Position numbers and translations under genes: made by a program. Under the pieces are notes generated by a model, which did no database searches, had not been told where the DNA came from, and saw nothing but the letters and a program-made list of their open reading frames with translations. From Cyanobacteria bacterium UBA8803 (GTDB lineage Bacteria; Cyanobacteriota; Cyanobacteriia; Cyanobacteriales; Coleofasciculaceae), in the NCBI GenBank assembly GCA_003505715.1, contig DNXU01000491.1:4698-11523 (forward strand): DNA of 6,826 nucleotides, given 5' to 3'. Below, one piece after another: positions 5,548 to 6,826 of the stretch (its first letter is position 1; each line of letters starts with the position of its first letter).

Positions 5548-6748
5548 CGGTTCTTGCCCTGACTCGGCAGTGAGTTGTAGAGATGTTCCAACGGACTGTC
5601 TTTACAGCGAAATCGACTCGATCCGCATTTATACTCAACAGACACAAGCAAGGGAGTGGTTGCAGCAGTACCGGGGACGTTTACCAGTATTCGCTTGTAT
5701 TTTGGGCTTTACCGCTACTGGTTTGATTCCCGGAATTTCCGCTGCTGGGGCAACGCCGGAGGATCGGCAATACACGGCGATCGCGGATGCTGAATTTCTA
5801 GTTAATGGCCCTTTACCACAGCCTAAATACCCCCTACCCCCCCTAGTGGTTGGAGCCTCTCCCGTACTGATTTCCCGTGCCGTCGTTGAGGCATGTGACC
5901 TGCCTATTTATTTATTTAATGCGGGCTTACCTCAACCCCCAGCCGTACCTGCCATTGACTTAGGGGGTATCCCCGCTAACTGTCTCACCTCTGGCAACGC
6001 CTTACCTTTGGACATCGTGCAACAGCTATTTGCACAAGGCTGGCAGTGGGGCAAAACCCTAGCCACAAGGGTTGCTGGCGGATACCTAATTATCAGTGAA
6101 TGTGTAGTCGGTGGCACCACCACAGCCCTTAGCCTCCTGACTGGTTTAGGTATTGCTGCTGCTGGCAAGGTGAATAGCAGCCACCCCAACTGCAATCATG
6201 CCCAAAAATGGGAAATTGTACGAGTAGGGTTCCAGCGTGCTGGATGGGAAATGGGGAAAGAATCACAGGTGCTGCTCCCCCCCTCTCCTATTGACCCCTT
6301 AAAGCTAGTGGCAGCTGTGGGAGACCCCATGCAAATTGCCGCAGCAGGGATGGCGATCGCCGCTAGCGATCGCAGTGGAGTATTGCTAGCTGGTGGTACG
6401 CAAATGCTAGCAGTCTATGCCCTGGCCCAGGCTCTAGCGGCAAGGCACAGCCTCTCCTGGCGACCCGATCACATCGTCGTCGGAACAACTCGCTGGGTAG
6501 CTCAAGACCCTACAGGGGATACGGTTGGACTAGCACGAGCAATTGGTGATGTGCCGCTTTTAGCCACTGACTTAAGTTTTGCCCAGTCTCGTTATCCCTC
6601 ACTACAGGCTTACGAGGAGGGATATGTTAAAGAAGGAGTTGGTGCGGGGGGATGTGCGATCGCCTCTCATCTGTACAAAAACTGGAACTCCCTGCAATTG
6701 CTGGAAGCCATTGAAGCCTTAGTAGAACGATACCGCTATAGTCATTAA
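5531..6748 (+). CDS. cobT: CobT-like nicotinate mononucleotide-dependent phosphoribosyltransferase (TIGR00303/UPF0284)
   Basis: By family, CobT enzymes transfer phosphoribose from nicotinate mononucleotide to the base that becomes the lower ligand of cobalamin. That base is dimethylbenzimidazole in the classical case. Cyanobacteria commonly make pseudocobalamin with adenine, so adenine is a possible substrate here. Signatures visible include FTATGLIPGISAAGATPEDR (60-79), the SECVVGGTTTAL loop (189-200), GKVNSSHPNCNH (212-223), LLAGGTQM (285-292), and VGTTRWVAQDPTGDTVGLA (317-335). KEGVGAGG (367-374) includes E368, which aligns with the catalytic Glu317 in GEGSGA of Salmonella CobT. Length from TTG 5531 is 405, about 30 more than the usual start at (M)IRIYTQ. 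That position here reads SIRIYTQ with no ATG, GTG or TTG codon. The extra 30 residues carry Cys at 9, 16 and 23. GTG 5570 is an alternative start without a ribosome site. The gene overlaps the DUF4278 gene by 17 nt and contains four HIP1 sites. Substrate specificity is unproven. Confidence 0.9.
   Translation: MPIKPSGSCPDSAVSCRDVPTDCLYSEIDSIRIYTQQTQAREWLQQYRGRLPVFACILGFTATGLIPGISAAGATPEDRQYTAIADAEFLVNGPLPQPKYPLPPLVVGASPVLISRAVVEACDLPIYLFNAGLPQPPAVPAIDLGGIPANCLTSGNALPLDIVQQLFAQGWQWGKTLATRVAGGYLIISECVVGGTTTALSLLTGLGIAAAGKVNSSHPNCNHAQKWEIVRVGFQRAGWEMGKESQVLLPPSPIDPLKLVAAVGDPMQIAAAGMAIAASDRSGVLLAGGTQMLAVYALAQALAARHSLSWRPDHIVVGTTRWVAQDPTGDTVGLARAIGDVPLLATDLSFAQSRYPSLQAYEEGYVKEGVGAGGCAIASHLYKNWNSLQLLEAIEALVERYRYSH
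6353..6373. repeat. Paired HIP1 octamers (GCGATCGC)
   Basis: Two copies, at 6353-6360 and 6366-6373, are separated by five bases in the CobT-like gene. Further copies lie at 2711-2718, 4733-4740, 5777-5784 and 6656-6663. This density is far above chance for an 8-mer in 6.8 kb and is the main sign of cyanobacterial origin. Confidence 0.95.
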
Positions 6749-6812
6749 TGGCAATGCCTCCCAGTCAGGTTATCCTTAACGACAGGATAATAACATTTCT
6801 CCCCTTCTTCCT

Positions 6813-6826
6813 CATCCCTCATCCCT
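6813..6826. repeat. CATCCCT heptamer repeat at window end
   Basis: Two tandem CATCCCT units (6813-6819 and 6820-6826) follow a pyrimidine-rich run and are cut by the window edge. They are the same heptamer as in the right arm of the inverted repeat at 3972-4002. The three-gene stretch 4028-6748 is therefore bracketed by the same repeat family in the same orientation. Confidence 0.7.

Noticed and set aside
6770..6790. Hairpin TTATCC / GGATAA with a nine-base loop after the CobT-like stop, as a possible terminator.
   Set aside because: The stem is only six AT-rich pairs and no T-run follows, so it does not support a terminator call.

Overview
The window comes from a cyanobacterium. The octamer GCGATCGC (HIP1, the highly iterated palindrome typical of cyanobacterial genomes) occurs six times in 6.8 kb, at 2711, 4733, 5777, 6353, 6366 and 6656. 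Degenerate heptanucleotide repeats of the kind found in filamentous cyanobacteria lie between genes. The recognisable proteins (DUF2232 membrane protein, DUF4278 protein, the TIGR00303/UPF0284 CobT-like enzyme and a cyanobacterial-type CRP) are all standard cyanobacterial families. The species cannot be named from the sequence. There are no mobile elements, RNA genes or CRISPR arrays.

Layout. Positions 1-37 are a heptamer repeat. The minus strand from about 2670 down to 40 encodes one large protein with an N-terminal coiled coil and a very long acidic, apparently disordered tail. I do not recognise its function. A gene-poor stretch (2749-3153) separates it from a divergent CRP/FNR regulator (3154-3876, plus strand). 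This stretch carries a plausible sigma70-type promoter for the minus-strand gene and an unexplained 49-codon open frame. The regulator is followed by a 31-nt imperfect inverted repeat built from CATCCCT-type heptamers (3891-4002). Then come three plus-strand genes: a DUF2232 polytopic membrane protein (4028-4879), a small membrane-anchored DUF4278 protein (5119-5547) and a CobT-like phosphoribosyltransferase (5531-6748). The last two overlap by 17 nt. The window ends in another run of CATCCCT heptamers.

How the genes may work together. The CobT-like enzyme should act in assembly of the cobalamin (or pseudocobalamin) lower nucleotide loop. The DUF4278 gene is very probably co-translated with it, because the ribosome binding site for the enzyme lies inside the DUF4278 coding sequence. 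The DUF2232 protein, from a family that resembles transporter substrate-binding membrane subunits, sits just upstream on the same strand and could supply a related compound, but that is inference. The CRP-type regulator has an intact recognition helix and could control neighbours or distant genes. No clear CRP operator was found here.

Nothing in the window is a clear-cut new system. The best leads are the acidic coiled-coil protein with repeated Trp-Glu motifs, the heptamer-based inverted repeat, the non-AUG overlapping start of the CobT-like gene, and a possible DUF2232/DUF4278/CobT corrinoid unit.
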